A stretch of 64,000 nt of DNA from Rhodobiaceae bacterium. GTDB taxonomy: Bacteria; Pseudomonadota; Alphaproteobacteria; RS24. Made by a program: the position numbers and the translations under genes. Shown piece after piece: positions 8,782-17,211 of the stretch (positions are counted from its first letter, which is position 1; every line of letters starts with the position of its first letter). The notes under the pieces are model-generated. The model did not search any database and had not been told where the DNA came from. It was given only the letters and a program-made list of their open reading frames with translations. The stretch lies in contig JABJKE010000029.1 in NCBI GenBank assembly GCA_018660505.1, positions 1-64,000 of the forward strand, written 5' to 3'.

Positions 8782-10293
8782 ATGAACCAAGCCACGCCCG
8801 AGCGCGATGATTTTATAGCCGCCTATCAGGCCGGCCAGCCGCAGCTTGTCTGGTCGCAATTAATCGGCGATTTGGAAACTCCGGTGGCGGCCTTTTTAAA
8901 GCTCACGCACAATGAGCCGTTTTCGTTTCTGCTCGAGAGCGTGGAAGATGGCGACATTCGCGGCCGCTATTCGATGATTGGTTTCGCCCCCGATTTATTG
9001 TTCCGCGTGTCGGATGGCCAACCCGAAGTCAACACCAAGGCGCGCGACGACCTCGACACATTCGCCCCCATGCAAGGCCAACCGTTAGATGCCTTGCGCG
9101 AAATTCTGGCGCAATCGCGCCTTGATATCCCAGAGGGGTTGGCGCCGATGTCGGCCGGTGTTTTCGGCTATATGGCCTATGACATGGTGCGCCATATGGA
9201 AGACCTGCCCAATGATAATCCCGACGTCATGCAAGTGCCCGACTGCCTGTTCATGCGCCCGACGATGATGGCGGTTTTCGACAGCGTCACCGACACCATT
9301 CGTTTGGTCACGCCGGTGCGCCCAGACAGCCAAAGTGCGCAAATCGCCTATGATGACGCGCTGGCCAAAATAGACGAGGCCACCGAGCGGCTGTATAACG
9401 CCCTGCCCGAAGCCGCCTTGCGCGTGCCCAATCCATTCACCGCGCCCAGCTCCAACATGAGCCGCGAGAGCTATCACCAAATGGTCGATGCCGCCAAAAA
9501 CTACATTGAGGCCGGCGACGTGTTTCAAGTGGTGCTGAGCCAGCGCTTTCATATCGATTTTGATTTGCCCCCGTTCGACTTGTACCGCGCGTTGCGACGG
9601 GTCAATCCATCGCCCTATTTATTCTATTTAAACATGCGAGATTTCGCCGTGGTGGGCTCCAGCCCCGAAGTTTTAGTCGGCGTGAAAGACCGCGAAGTCA
9701 ACATTCGCCCGATTGCGGGAACTCGAAAACGCGGCGCCAATTTAGCCGAAGATGCCGCCATTAGCGCCGATCTTTTGAGCGATGAAAAAGAACGCGCCGA
9801 ACATTTAATGTTGCTCGATTTGGGCCGCAATGATGTCGGGCGCGTCTGCGAGATTGGCAGCGTCAAAGTCAACACGTCTTTTGGCCTGCAAAAAACCTCG
9901 CATCTCATTCACATTGTCTCGGATGTCACGGGCAATTTGCGCCAAGACCTCGACGAAATAGATGCGCTGGTCGCTGGCTTTCCCGCTGGCACCGTGTCGG
10001 GCGCGCCGAAAATTCGGGCGATGGAAATCATCGATGAATTAGAGCCAGAGCGGCGCGGCATTTATGCCGGCTGCGTCGGTTATTTCTCGGCCAATGGCGA
10101 TATGGATACTTGTATTGCCTTGCGCACCGCCGTGGTAAAAGATGGGAAACTATACGCCCAAGCGGGCGGCGGCGTGGTCTATGACAGCACGCCAGAATAT
10201 GAATACGAAGAAACCGTAAACAAAGCCGCTGCCTTGTTTCGTGCCGCCGAAGTCGCGCTCGATTTGGCGAACCAAAGAAAGAACCGGTCTTAA
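8782..10293 (+). CDS. trpE: Anthranilate synthase component I
   Basis: Makes anthranilate from chorismate with ammonia supplied by TrpG, the first committed step of tryptophan synthesis. 503 residues. LLES at residues 50-53 is the tryptophan feedback-binding motif, so the enzyme should be inhibited by its end product. The C-terminal chorismate-binding domain shows PIAGTRKRG, LGRNDVGRV, AGFPAGTVSGAPKIRA and QAGGGVVYDS. The last base of its stop codon is the first base of the trpG start (TAATG), so the subunits are translationally coupled. Confidence 0.97.
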   Translation: MNQATPERDDFIAAYQAGQPQLVWSQLIGDLETPVAAFLKLTHNEPFSFLLESVEDGDIRGRYSMIGFAPDLLFRVSDGQPEVNTKARDDLDTFAPMQGQPLDALREILAQSRLDIPEGLAPMSAGVFGYMAYDMVRHMEDLPNDNPDVMQVPDCLFMRPTMMAVFDSVTDTIRLVTPVRPDSQSAQIAYDDALAKIDEATERLYNALPEAALRVPNPFTAPSSNMSRESYHQMVDAAKNYIEAGDVFQVVLSQRFHIDFDLPPFDLYRALRRVNPSPYLFYLNMRDFAVVGSSPEVLVGVKDREVNIRPIAGTRKRGANLAEDAAISADLLSDEKERAEHLMLLDLGRNDVGRVCEIGSVKVNTSFGLQKTSHLIHIVSDVTGNLRQDLDEIDALVAGFPAGTVSGAPKIRAMEIIDELEPERRGIYAGCVGYFSANGDMDTCIALRTAVVKDGKLYAQAGGGVVYDSTPEYEYEETVNKAAALFRAAEVALDLANQRKNRS

Positions 10294-10910
10294 TGCTAAC
10301 GCTGATTGATAATTACGACAGTTTTACGTTCAACCTCGTGCAGTTTCTGGGCGAGTTGGGCCATGATTGCAATGTGGTGCGCAACGATAAGGCCACGCCC
10401 GAAGAAATCTTTGCCAGCCAGCCCGAAGGCATTGTTATTTCGCCTGGGCCCTGCGACCCCGACAAAGCGGGCATCTGTTTAGACTTAGTCAAAACCGCGC
10501 CCGCCGATATGCCGATTTTTGGTGTCTGCCTCGGCCATCAATGCATCGGCCAAGCTTTTGGCGCCAAAGTGGTGCGGGCCGATAAAATTATGCATGGTAA
10601 ATTGAGCGACATTCAACATTCGGGCAAAGGCCTGTTTGAAACCTTGCCGCAACCGCTGACCGTAACCCGCTATCATTCCCTGATGATTGCCCAAGACAGC
10701 GTGCCAGATTGTCTTGAGGTGATGGCCCAAACCGACGATGGCGTTATCATGGCGGTGCAACATAAAACCCGTCCGGTCTATGGCTTGCAATTTCACCCCG
10801 AGAGCATTGCCTCCGTGGGGGGACATAAAATGATGGCGCGGTTCTTGCGCGTTGCCGGGCTAGAGGTCGAAGAGGCGCTAATACCGCAAGACGCGACGTT
10901 AAAAGTTTAG
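10293..10910 (+). CDS. trpG: Anthranilate synthase component II (glutamine amidotransferase)
   Basis: Hydrolyses glutamine to supply ammonia to TrpE. 205 residues, a stand-alone amidotransferase with no fused phosphoribosyltransferase. The nucleophile is Cys79 in FGVCLGHQ, with an oxyanion-hole motif PGPCDPDKAG and the QFHPES block holding the catalytic His and Glu near residue 168. It overlaps trpE by one base and precedes trpD by 17 bp. The same subunit can also serve aminodeoxychorismate synthase in organisms lacking pabA. Confidence 0.96.
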   Translation: MLTLIDNYDSFTFNLVQFLGELGHDCNVVRNDKATPEEIFASQPEGIVISPGPCDPDKAGICLDLVKTAPADMPIFGVCLGHQCIGQAFGAKVVRADKIMHGKLSDIQHSGKGLFETLPQPLTVTRYHSLMIAQDSVPDCLEVMAQTDDGVIMAVQHKTRPVYGLQFHPESIASVGGHKMMARFLRVAGLEVEEALIPQDATLKV

Positions 10911-10927
10911 AAGTAAGGGAATTTCAA

Positions 10928-11950
10928 ATGGATGCGCTAAAACCAACCCTAGCGATTTTGCAAACCGGGCGCCCGCTCACCTCGAGCGAGGCCAGCACCG
11001 CTTTTGAAGTTATTTTAAGTGGCGAAGCCAGTCCGGCGCAAATCGGGTCTTTCGTTACCGCCCTGCGGGTGCGCGGCGAAACCATCGACGAGATTGCCGC
11101 TGGCGTTTCGGTGATGCGCGCCAATGCGATGAAAGTCAAAACCCCCACCCATGTGCTCGACACTTGCGGCACGGGCGGCGATGGCAGCGGCTCCTATAAT
11201 ATTTCCACCGCCGTGGCCTTGGTCGCGGCCGCCTGTGGCGCCTATGTGGCCAAACACGGCACGCTGGCGCAAAGCTCAAAATCCGGCTCGTCCGATGTGC
11301 TGCAAGCTTTGGGCGTCGAGTTAAACCTCTCGGCCAATGCTTTGGCGCAATGTATTAATGACGTCGGCATTGGCTTTTTATTCGCGCCCAATCATCATGC
11401 CACCATGCGCCATGTCGCGCCCATTCGAAAAGAGCTGGGCTTTCGCACGATTTTTAATTTGCTTGGGCCGCTGTCCAATCCGGCCGGCGCCAACCGCCAA
11501 TTGCTCGGCGTGTTCGACAAGCAATGGGTCGAGCCGCTGGCGCAAGTGTTGAAAAAACTGGGCTCAGAACGCGCTTGGGTGGTGCATGGCTCCGATGGTA
11601 TGGACGAGCTGACCACGACGGGCCCCAGCACCGTGGCGAGCTTGCGCAAAGGCGAAGTCAATGTGTTTGAAGTCACCCCCGAGGACGCTGGCCTGACGCG
11701 CGCCAAGCCCGAGGATTTAGTGGGTGGCACACCAAGCGAAAACGCCGCCGCCATGACCGCCCTCTTAGATGGCGAGGCGAGCGCTTATCGCGATATTGTT
11801 TTGTTCAACGCAGCCGCCGCCTTGGTGGTTTGTCACAAAGCCGAGACGCTGAAAGAAGGCGTTGAGATGGCTGCCTTGGCGATCGACGATGGCGGCGCGA
11901 AAAGCGTCTTGGCCAATCTTGTGGCCACCTCGCAAAAGCTGGCGGATTAA
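10928..11950 (+). CDS. trpD: Anthranilate phosphoribosyltransferase
   Basis: Transfers phosphoribose from PRPP to anthranilate. 340 residues, standard for the family. DTCGTGGDGSGSYNIS is the PRPP-binding glycine-rich loop (residues ~76-91), followed by KHGTLAQSSKSGSSDVL, GFLFAPNHHATMRHVAPIR and FNLLGPLSNPA. A trpC start follows 3 bp after the stop, so trpD and trpC are likely co-translated. Confidence 0.97.
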   Translation: MDALKPTLAILQTGRPLTSSEASTAFEVILSGEASPAQIGSFVTALRVRGETIDEIAAGVSVMRANAMKVKTPTHVLDTCGTGGDGSGSYNISTAVALVAAACGAYVAKHGTLAQSSKSGSSDVLQALGVELNLSANALAQCINDVGIGFLFAPNHHATMRHVAPIRKELGFRTIFNLLGPLSNPAGANRQLLGVFDKQWVEPLAQVLKKLGSERAWVVHGSDGMDELTTTGPSTVASLRKGEVNVFEVTPEDAGLTRAKPEDLVGGTPSENAAAMTALLDGEASAYRDIVLFNAAAALVVCHKAETLKEGVEMAALAIDDGGAKSVLANLVATSQKLAD

Positions 11951-11953
11951 GCC

Positions 11954-12775
11954 ATGGGCTCCGCGTCGCAACCGACAGATATTCTGGCCCATATCACCGC
12001 CTATAAGTTGGAAGAAATCGCCGCCGCCAAAGCGGCGCGCCCGCTCTCGCAAGTGCGCCAAGCGGCGGCTGATTTGCACGCGGCAGGCGACAAACCGCGC
12101 GGCTTCCTCGACGCGTTAAAAGCCAAAGCGGCGCAAAACAAACCGGCTTTAATTGCCGAAATTAAAAAAGCCAGCCCCTCCAAAGGGCTCATTCGGGCTG
12201 ATTTTAACCCGCCGGTTATTGCGCAAAACTACCAGCAAGGCGGCGCCGCTTGCCTATCGGTTTTAACCGATGGCCCCAGTTTTCAAGGGGCGCCAGAATA
12301 TCTATTGGCCGCCCGCGCCGCTTGCACCCTGCCCGTTTTGCGCAAAGATTTTATGTATGACCCCTATCAAGTAGCTGAAGCGCGAAGCTGGGGCGCCGAT
12401 GCCATTCTCATCATTCTGGCCTCGACTAGCGACGCGCAGGCCAGCGAGCTTTATGAGGCCGCCACGCAATTTGGCATGGATGCTTTGTTCGAAGTGCATG
12501 ATGCGCCAGAACTGCACCGCGCCTTGGCCTTGAAGCCGAAGCTGCTCGGCGTCAACAATCGTAATTTGCGGACGTTTGAGACCAGCCTCGACACCACGCG
12601 CCAATTAAAGGCGCTGGTGCCCGACGATATTTTGCTGGTTAGCGAAAGCGGCATTGCCACGGGCGCCGATGTGCGCGCCCTGATGGACGATGGGGTTCGC
12701 GCCTTTTTGGTTGGCGAAAGCTTGATGCGACAAGACGATATTGTGCAAGCGACGAAAAATCTGACCGAATCATAA
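11954..12775 (+). CDS. trpC: Indole-3-glycerol phosphate synthase
   Basis: Closes the indole ring from carboxyphenylaminodeoxyribulose phosphate. 273 residues, a TIM barrel not fused to Trp[18 protein letters not shown] supplies the first catalytic Lys, [12 protein letters not shown] the second block, [11 protein letters not shown] and [12 protein letters not shown] the phosphate site. It ends this trp cluster. trpF, trpB and trpA are not in the window, so they must lie elsewhere, as usual in alphaproteobacteria. The moaC/moeA genes that commonly follow are absent. Confidence 0.97.
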   Translation: MGSASQPTDILAHITAYKLEEIAAAKAARPLSQVRQAAADLHAAGDKPRGFLDALKAKAAQNKPALIAEIKKASPSKGLIRADFNPPVIAQNYQQGGAACLSVLTDGPSFQGAPEYLLAARAACTLPVLRKDFMYDPYQVAEARSWGADAILIILASTSDAQASELYEAATQFGMDALFEVHDAPELHRALALKPKLLGVNNRNLRTFETSLDTTRQLKALVPDDILLVSESGIATGADVRALMDDGVRAFLVGESLMRQDDIVQATKNLTES

Positions 12776-12794
12776 TTTTTTAAAAACAAGCCTA

Positions 12795-12823
12795 TTGCAC
12801 CCAAATGCGAATAAAAGTAGAAC
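12795..12823 (+). promoter_or_regulatory. Putative lexA promoter
   Basis: TTGCAC (12795-12800) and TAGAAC (12818-12823) are exactly 17 bp apart in the 85-bp trpC-lexA gap. The LexA box at 12830-12844 then falls across the expected transcription start, as needed for autorepression. Confidence 0.5.
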
Positions 12824-12829
12824 AAAAGA

Positions 12830-12844
12830 GTTAGTGATTCGTTC
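12830..12844 (+). promoter_or_regulatory. LexA operator (one mismatch) upstream of lexA
   Basis: GTTAGTGATTCGTTC matches the alphaproteobacterial LexA box GTTC-N7-GTTC at 7 of 8 defined bases. It lies 16 bp before the lexA ATG and just downstream of the proposed -10. A slightly weakened box is expected for an autoregulated repressor gene. Confidence 0.65.
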
Positions 12845-12860
12845 TTCTTTGGGGGCCAGC

Positions 12861-13523
12861 ATGCTTACGAAAAAACAATATGAACTTTTGTTGTTCATCA
12901 ATGAACGGTTAAAAGAGACCGGCGTGTCGCCCAGTTTTGACGAAATGAAGGAAGCTTTAAACCTGCGTTCGAAGTCTGGCATTCACCGTCTCATCACCGC
13001 TTTAGAAGAACGTGGCTTCATCAAACGCTTGGCTCACCGCGCCCGCGCGCTGGAAGTGGTGAAATTACCCGACACTATGTCATCCAGTCTGGCCAGCCCG
13101 TCTCGCGCCAGTGCGCCGCCCGTGGCAGCCAATGATGATCGCTCGATGTCGATCTCGGTTATGGGTCGCATTGCAGCGGGCACGCCCATTGAGGCGCTGC
13201 AAGAAGAAGTAAACCAAATTTCCGTTCCCCTCGAAATGTTACGCTCAGGAGAACATTATGCGCTCGAAGTGCATGGTGATTCGATGATTGAGGCAGGCAT
13301 TCTAGATGGCGATACAGCGATTATTCAAAATGGCGCGACCGCCGACAATGGCGAGATTGTTGTCGCCTTGGTTGAGGGCCATGAAGCGACCTTGAAACGC
13401 TTGCGTCGTAAAGGCGAAATGATTGCCCTTGAGGCGGCCAACCAAGCTTATGAAACCCGTATCTTTCGGGCCGACCAAGTGCGCGTGCAAGGGCGTCTTG
13501 TCGGGCTCATTCGTAAATATTAA
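12861..13523 (+). CDS. lexA: SOS repressor LexA
   Basis: Represses DNA-damage genes and cleaves itself when stimulated by RecA-ssDNA. 220 residues from [13 protein letters not shown], the standard start; the frame extends 22 codons further upstream through the operator, which is not plausible. Winged helix at residues 1-65, linker ~70-95. The cleavage site Ala106-Gly107 is in [10 protein letters not shown]. The catalytic dyad is Ser141 (HGDSM) and Lys179 (EATLKR). All residues needed for autocleavage are present. A strong terminator follows at 13547-13572. Confidence 0.97.
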   Translation: MLTKKQYELLLFINERLKETGVSPSFDEMKEALNLRSKSGIHRLITALEERGFIKRLAHRARALEVVKLPDTMSSSLASPSRASAPPVAANDDRSMSISVMGRIAAGTPIEALQEEVNQISVPLEMLRSGEHYALEVHGDSMIEAGILDGDTAIIQNGATADNGEIVVALVEGHEATLKRLRRKGEMIALEAANQAYETRIFRADQVRVQGRLVGLIRKY

Positions 13524-13535
13524 ACGACGGCTAAA

Positions 13536-15563
13536 TCACTGTTCCCAAAGGCGGCTTCGAGCCGCCTTTTTTATCGACAAATTTCGGCCATCGCTGACCA
13601 CTTGCAGCGGCACATTGCGGCGCAGGCTCGATTCATCAATCAATAAGGCGGCGCATGGATAATCTGGCGCCGGGATGAAGGGCAGAATAACCAAATCGGT
13701 CTGCTGGCAGGCGACCGCAAGCCGTCTCGGATGCGTGAGATAGGCAATGGTCATCCGGTCTTTTGAAATCAGTCCGCAGCCGTTCTCGCATTGGCTTTCC
13801 CCACCCAAGGCAGATATATCTTGGCCATGAAATTGGGCGATGCGCCCCAGCTCAAAGGCCCGTTTGTTTTGCCGCATCAGCAGCAAGCCGCCTTCAGCTT
13901 TTTGCGCGACAATCACATCATTGCCAAACAAATGCGCGATGGGCCGATGGCCCGACCCGATGAACACGAGCCCGAGAAAAATCGGCGCCAAACCAAGCCA
14001 GCGATAGCGGTTCGGCACCAGACAAAGAGCGATAAACCCCAGCCCCGCGAGCGGCAATACCCAAGCAGGACTGGCGCCTGATTTCCACAAAGCGCCATCG
14101 AAACTGGTGATATATTGCGCGATGGCAATCACCGCCTCGATACCCACTTGCATCACCGCACTAAAGGCCGCCTCGCCACCAGCCGGAATCATCAAGAGCG
14201 ATAGCGGCGTCATGGGCATAATCAACGTGGCAAAAATCGGCATGGCCAAGAGGTTGGAGGGCAAACCATAAGTGCCAATTTGATGGAAATGCAGCAGCGC
14301 CAAATATCCCGTCACCGTGCCCGCAATCAGGCTGGTCAGCGCCAAGCCAGACCCATAGCGCCAGCCCATTCGAAGCCAGCGTTGCAGCGGCGCCATTTCT
14401 TCCATGCGCGTATAAAGCGTATCGCGGCGCTGCCAGGCTTCATAAACCGCCACCAAGGCCATAACGGCCGCAAAGCTCATTTGAAACCCGACATGCATAA
14501 TGGCGTTGGGGCGCCACAGCAACACAATCACCGCCGCCCAAAGCACATTGCGCATGGTGACGGCGGGTCGCTCCAGCAAAATGGCGAGGAAGAAAATCGC
14601 GAGCATAATATAAGCCCGCTGCGTGGCCACGCTGGCGCCCGATAAAGCCAGATAGGCCGTGGCCGCCAATAGCGCGACGATGGCACACGGCTTTCGGACA
14701 TCATGGCGCAAAATGAGACCGGGCCAAAGGGCGGCGAGAAACCGCAATAAAGCATAAATCGACCCCGCAAAAAGCGCCATATGCAGGCCAGATATCGCCA
14801 ACATATGCGCCAAGCCGCTATGGCGAAAAGCCTCGCGGACCGGTTTGGCAATCATCCCGCGCACGCCGGTCACCAAAGCCGCGGCCACGGGGCCGGCTTC
14901 CTCGGACATGGTATTTCGATAATGCGCCGCCAGCTTCAGCCGCAAACGCGCCAATCGATGGCCGAGGCTGGGCGCCAGCGTGCAATCTAGCGTCTCCACC
15001 TGACGGATAAAGCCGCGCCCGCGTTGGCCATGAAACCAAGCCGAGGCGCGCGGGTCATAGCCATCGACCACCGTCGGCAAAGCCAGAGGTTCCAGCGCCA
15101 CGTGCATCTGCACCTGACAGCCCGGCGCCAATTGGCTGGCCAAAGCCTGCCCGCCATATAGCCGCAACACGAGAGGCTTGCCCAAATGGTCCCTATATTT
15201 TAAATCGACGCGGCTGCCGCGCGGTGTCGGCTCCGACCAATCGATAACCCCGCTAAGCAGGCGCGGCGCGGGATAAGGCGCATCGGGGGTTTGGTTTGGC
15301 GCGATGTAAATCTGCCCCGTCGAAGCCTGCTGCCAATGCGTATAGGCCTGCGCCCAAGCAAAGCCGCAGCCGAAGGCCAAGAAAAGAATGCCCAAGCGGC
15401 GCACGCGCGGGCGCAGGTTTTGCTCGCCATATTGCAAGACAATCAAGGCGAGGGTGCCCAGCGCAAAACTAACCGCCACCGGCGGCTCGTGCGGCCAGCC
15501 GAAAAACACCGCCATGGCGACTGCAAAACTAACAATCAACATCGAAAAATGGTTTTGGCGCAT
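13536..15563 (-). CDS. comEC: ComEC/Rec2-family DNA uptake channel protein
   Basis: Polytopic inner-membrane protein that forms the channel for single-stranded DNA in natural transformation. The start is set at 15563 (MRQNHF), since the 28 upstream codons are hydrophilic and poorly supported; this gives 675 residues. N-terminal membrane segments and a DUF4131-like periplasmic domain (to ~residue 230) are followed by the Competence core with GLAHMLAISGLHMALFAG. After the last helices, a ~140-residue C-terminal part corresponds to the degenerate metallo-beta-lactamase region and lacks an HxHxDH motif. Its 3' end is overlapped by the lexA terminator. Whether the host is competent is not shown. 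Confidence 0.9.
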   Translation of the reverse strand: MRQNHFSMLIVSFAVAMAVFFGWPHEPPVAVSFALGTLALIVLQYGEQNLRPRVRRLGILFLAFGCGFAWAQAYTHWQQASTGQIYIAPNQTPDAPYPAPRLLSGVIDWSEPTPRGSRVDLKYRDHLGKPLVLRLYGGQALASQLAPGCQVQMHVALEPLALPTVVDGYDPRASAWFHGQRGRGFIRQVETLDCTLAPSLGHRLARLRLKLAAHYRNTMSEEAGPVAAALVTGVRGMIAKPVREAFRHSGLAHMLAISGLHMALFAGSIYALLRFLAALWPGLILRHDVRKPCAIVALLAATAYLALSGASVATQRAYIMLAIFFLAILLERPAVTMRNVLWAAVIVLLWRPNAIMHVGFQMSFAAVMALVAVYEAWQRRDTLYTRMEEMAPLQRWLRMGWRYGSGLALTSLIAGTVTGYLALLHFHQIGTYGLPSNLLAMPIFATLIMPMTPLSLLMIPAGGEAAFSAVMQVGIEAVIAIAQYITSFDGALWKSGASPAWVLPLAGLGFIALCLVPNRYRWLGLAPIFLGLVFIGSGHRPIAHLFGNDVIVAQKAEGGLLLMRQNKRAFELGRIAQFHGQDISALGGESQCENGCGLISKDRMTIAYLTHPRRLAVACQQTDLVILPFIPAPDYPCAALLIDESSLRRNVPLQVVSDGRNLSIKKAARSRLWEQ
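13547..13572 (+). terminator. lexA terminator, inside the comEC 3' coding end
   Basis: AAAGGCGGCT (13547-13556) and AGCCGCCTTT (13560-13569) form a perfect 10-bp stem with a TCG loop, ending in a T6 run (13567-13572). It serves lexA on the plus strand. The same bases encode KKAARSRLWEQ-type residues at the end of ComEC on the minus strand. Confidence 0.9.
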
Positions 15564-15678
15564 GTGAGGCTCTAGGGTGTGAAGTGAATTTGTGCTATGA
15601 GCATGGCGCAATAGTGAAACAGTCCGCGCGTGGGCGCCACCAACCAATAGGTGTAATTAACAACAGCTTCACGCAATA

Positions 15679-15696
15679 GGTTATCCATGGTTAACC
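15679..15696. promoter_or_regulatory. 18-bp near-palindrome in the comEC/gltX divergent region
   Basis: GGTTATCCATGGTTAACC is an inverted repeat with one mismatched pair (positions 6 and 13) centred on CCATGG. It lies 25 bp before the gltX ATG and between two divergent genes, a typical operator position. No cognate regulator is identified. Confidence 0.35.
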
Positions 15697-15721
15697 CTGA
15701 CCCTTGAAGGAGAGCGCTTCG

Positions 15722-17116
15722 ATGAGCGAGCCGAAAAAAATAGTCACCCGCTTTGCGCCCTCCCCGACGGGCTTTTTGCATATCGGCGGTGCGCGCACGG
15801 CTTTATTTAACTGGGCTTTCGCGCGCCACCACGGCGGCAGTTTTTTGCTGCGCATCGAAGACACAGACCGCGCCCGCTCCACCCAGGCGGCCATTGACGC
15901 GATTTTAGACGGCATGCATTGGCTCGGCCTAGATGCCGACGAACCGCCCAGCTTTCAACACGCCCAAGCCGCCCGTCACGTCGAGGTGGCGGAGCAATTA
16001 TTGGCCGATGGCCACGCCTACAAATGTTTTTGCACGGCGGAAGAAGTCGAGGCCATGCGCGAGACCGCCCGCCTTGCCAATCAGCCCTTGCGCTATGATG
16101 GCACCTGGCGCGACCGCAACCCCTCAGAAGCCGCCCCCGAGGCGCCTTTTGTTATTCGCTTCAAGGCACCGCAAACTGGCGAGACGATTATTCAAGACGC
16201 CATTCAGGGCGAGGTGACTTTTGCCAATGCGCAATTTGACGATCTCATTTTGCTGCGCTCGGATGGCTCGCCCACTTATATGCTCTCTGTCGTGGTGGAT
16301 GATTATGATATGGGCGTCACCCATGTTATTCGCGGCGATGACCACCTGACCAATGCCGGTCGCCAAGCGCAGATTTACACCGCGCTCAATTGGCCGCTGC
16401 CGGTATTTGCCCATATGTCGCTTATTCATGGCAGCGATGGCGCCAAATTATCGAAACGCCACGGCGCTTTGGGCGTCGATGCCTATCGCGATATGGGTTA
16501 TTTGCCTGAGGCGATGCGCAATTATCTCGCCCGTCTCGGCTGGAGCCATGGCGATGAGGAGGTTTTTTCTACCGCCCAGCTGGTCGACTGGTTTTCGCTC
16601 GACGCCGTGGGCAAAGCCCCTGCCCGCTTCGACATAGAAAAACTAGACTATGTCAACGCGCAGCACTTAAACCAAGCCGAGGACGCCGATTTAACCGCGC
16701 AAACCCTCGCCTTAGATGCAGATTTAGTGCCTTTCGCGGCGCAACTAGAGGCCGCCATGCCCTTGTTGAAAGAACGCGCCTCGCGATTGGGCGATTTAGT
16801 GGCCGATGCCGCGTTTTTAAAGGCCAAACGGCCTATTTCGGTGGATGAAAAGCTCGCAAAACACCTGCAGGACGATAATCTGGCACATTTATCGGCGCTG
16901 CAAACACAGCTCGAAGCCTTGCAAAACTGGTCTTTGGAGCCTATTGAGGCCTGCATCAAAGCCTATATGGAGGCCAAAGAGCTGAAAATGGGCAAATTAG
17001 CCCCGGCCTTTCGGGCTGCCTTGGTTGGAAACAGCCAATCTCCGGGGATTTTCGACGTTTTGGCGCTTTTGGGCCGCGACGAGGCTTTGGGCCGAATAAA
17101 AGATAAAATCGGCTAA
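15722..17116 (+). CDS. gltX: Glutamyl-tRNA synthetase
   Basis: Charges tRNA-Glu with glutamate. 464 residues from the ATG at 15722, which follows GAAGGAGAGC; the earlier frame start at 15704 overlaps that ribosome site. Class I signatures are FAPSPTGFLHIGGA (HIGG at 20-23) and KLSKR at 242-246. The anticodon-binding helical domain occupies the C-terminal third. Alphaproteobacteria often carry two gltX copies with one acting on tRNA-Gln; whether a second exists cannot be told here. It is followed by gltA on the same strand. Confidence 0.96.
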   Translation: MSEPKKIVTRFAPSPTGFLHIGGARTALFNWAFARHHGGSFLLRIEDTDRARSTQAAIDAILDGMHWLGLDADEPPSFQHAQAARHVEVAEQLLADGHAYKCFCTAEEVEAMRETARLANQPLRYDGTWRDRNPSEAAPEAPFVIRFKAPQTGETIIQDAIQGEVTFANAQFDDLILLRSDGSPTYMLSVVVDDYDMGVTHVIRGDDHLTNAGRQAQIYTALNWPLPVFAHMSLIHGSDGAKLSKRHGALGVDAYRDMGYLPEAMRNYLARLGWSHGDEEVFSTAQLVDWFSLDAVGKAPARFDIEKLDYVNAQHLNQAEDADLTAQTLALDADLVPFAAQLEAAMPLLKERASRLGDLVADAAFLKAKRPISVDEKLAKHLQDDNLAHLSALQTQLEALQNWSLEPIEACIKAYMEAKELKMGKLAPAFRAALVGNSQSPGIFDVLALLGRDEALGRIKDKIG

Positions 17117-17211
17117 AATCGACGATTTTTTAGGGCAAAGCTGGCAGTATCGGCAGTTTTGTGCTAGAAGGTGCCAAGTCAAATAAACATCAAACAAAAC
17201 AGGAGACTGCC

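Noticed and set aside
13536-14000. ComEC as a broken gene because it lacks a C-terminal HxHxDH motif
   Set aside because: The frame is intact to a normal stop and the degenerate C-terminal domain is common in alphaproteobacterial ComEC proteins.
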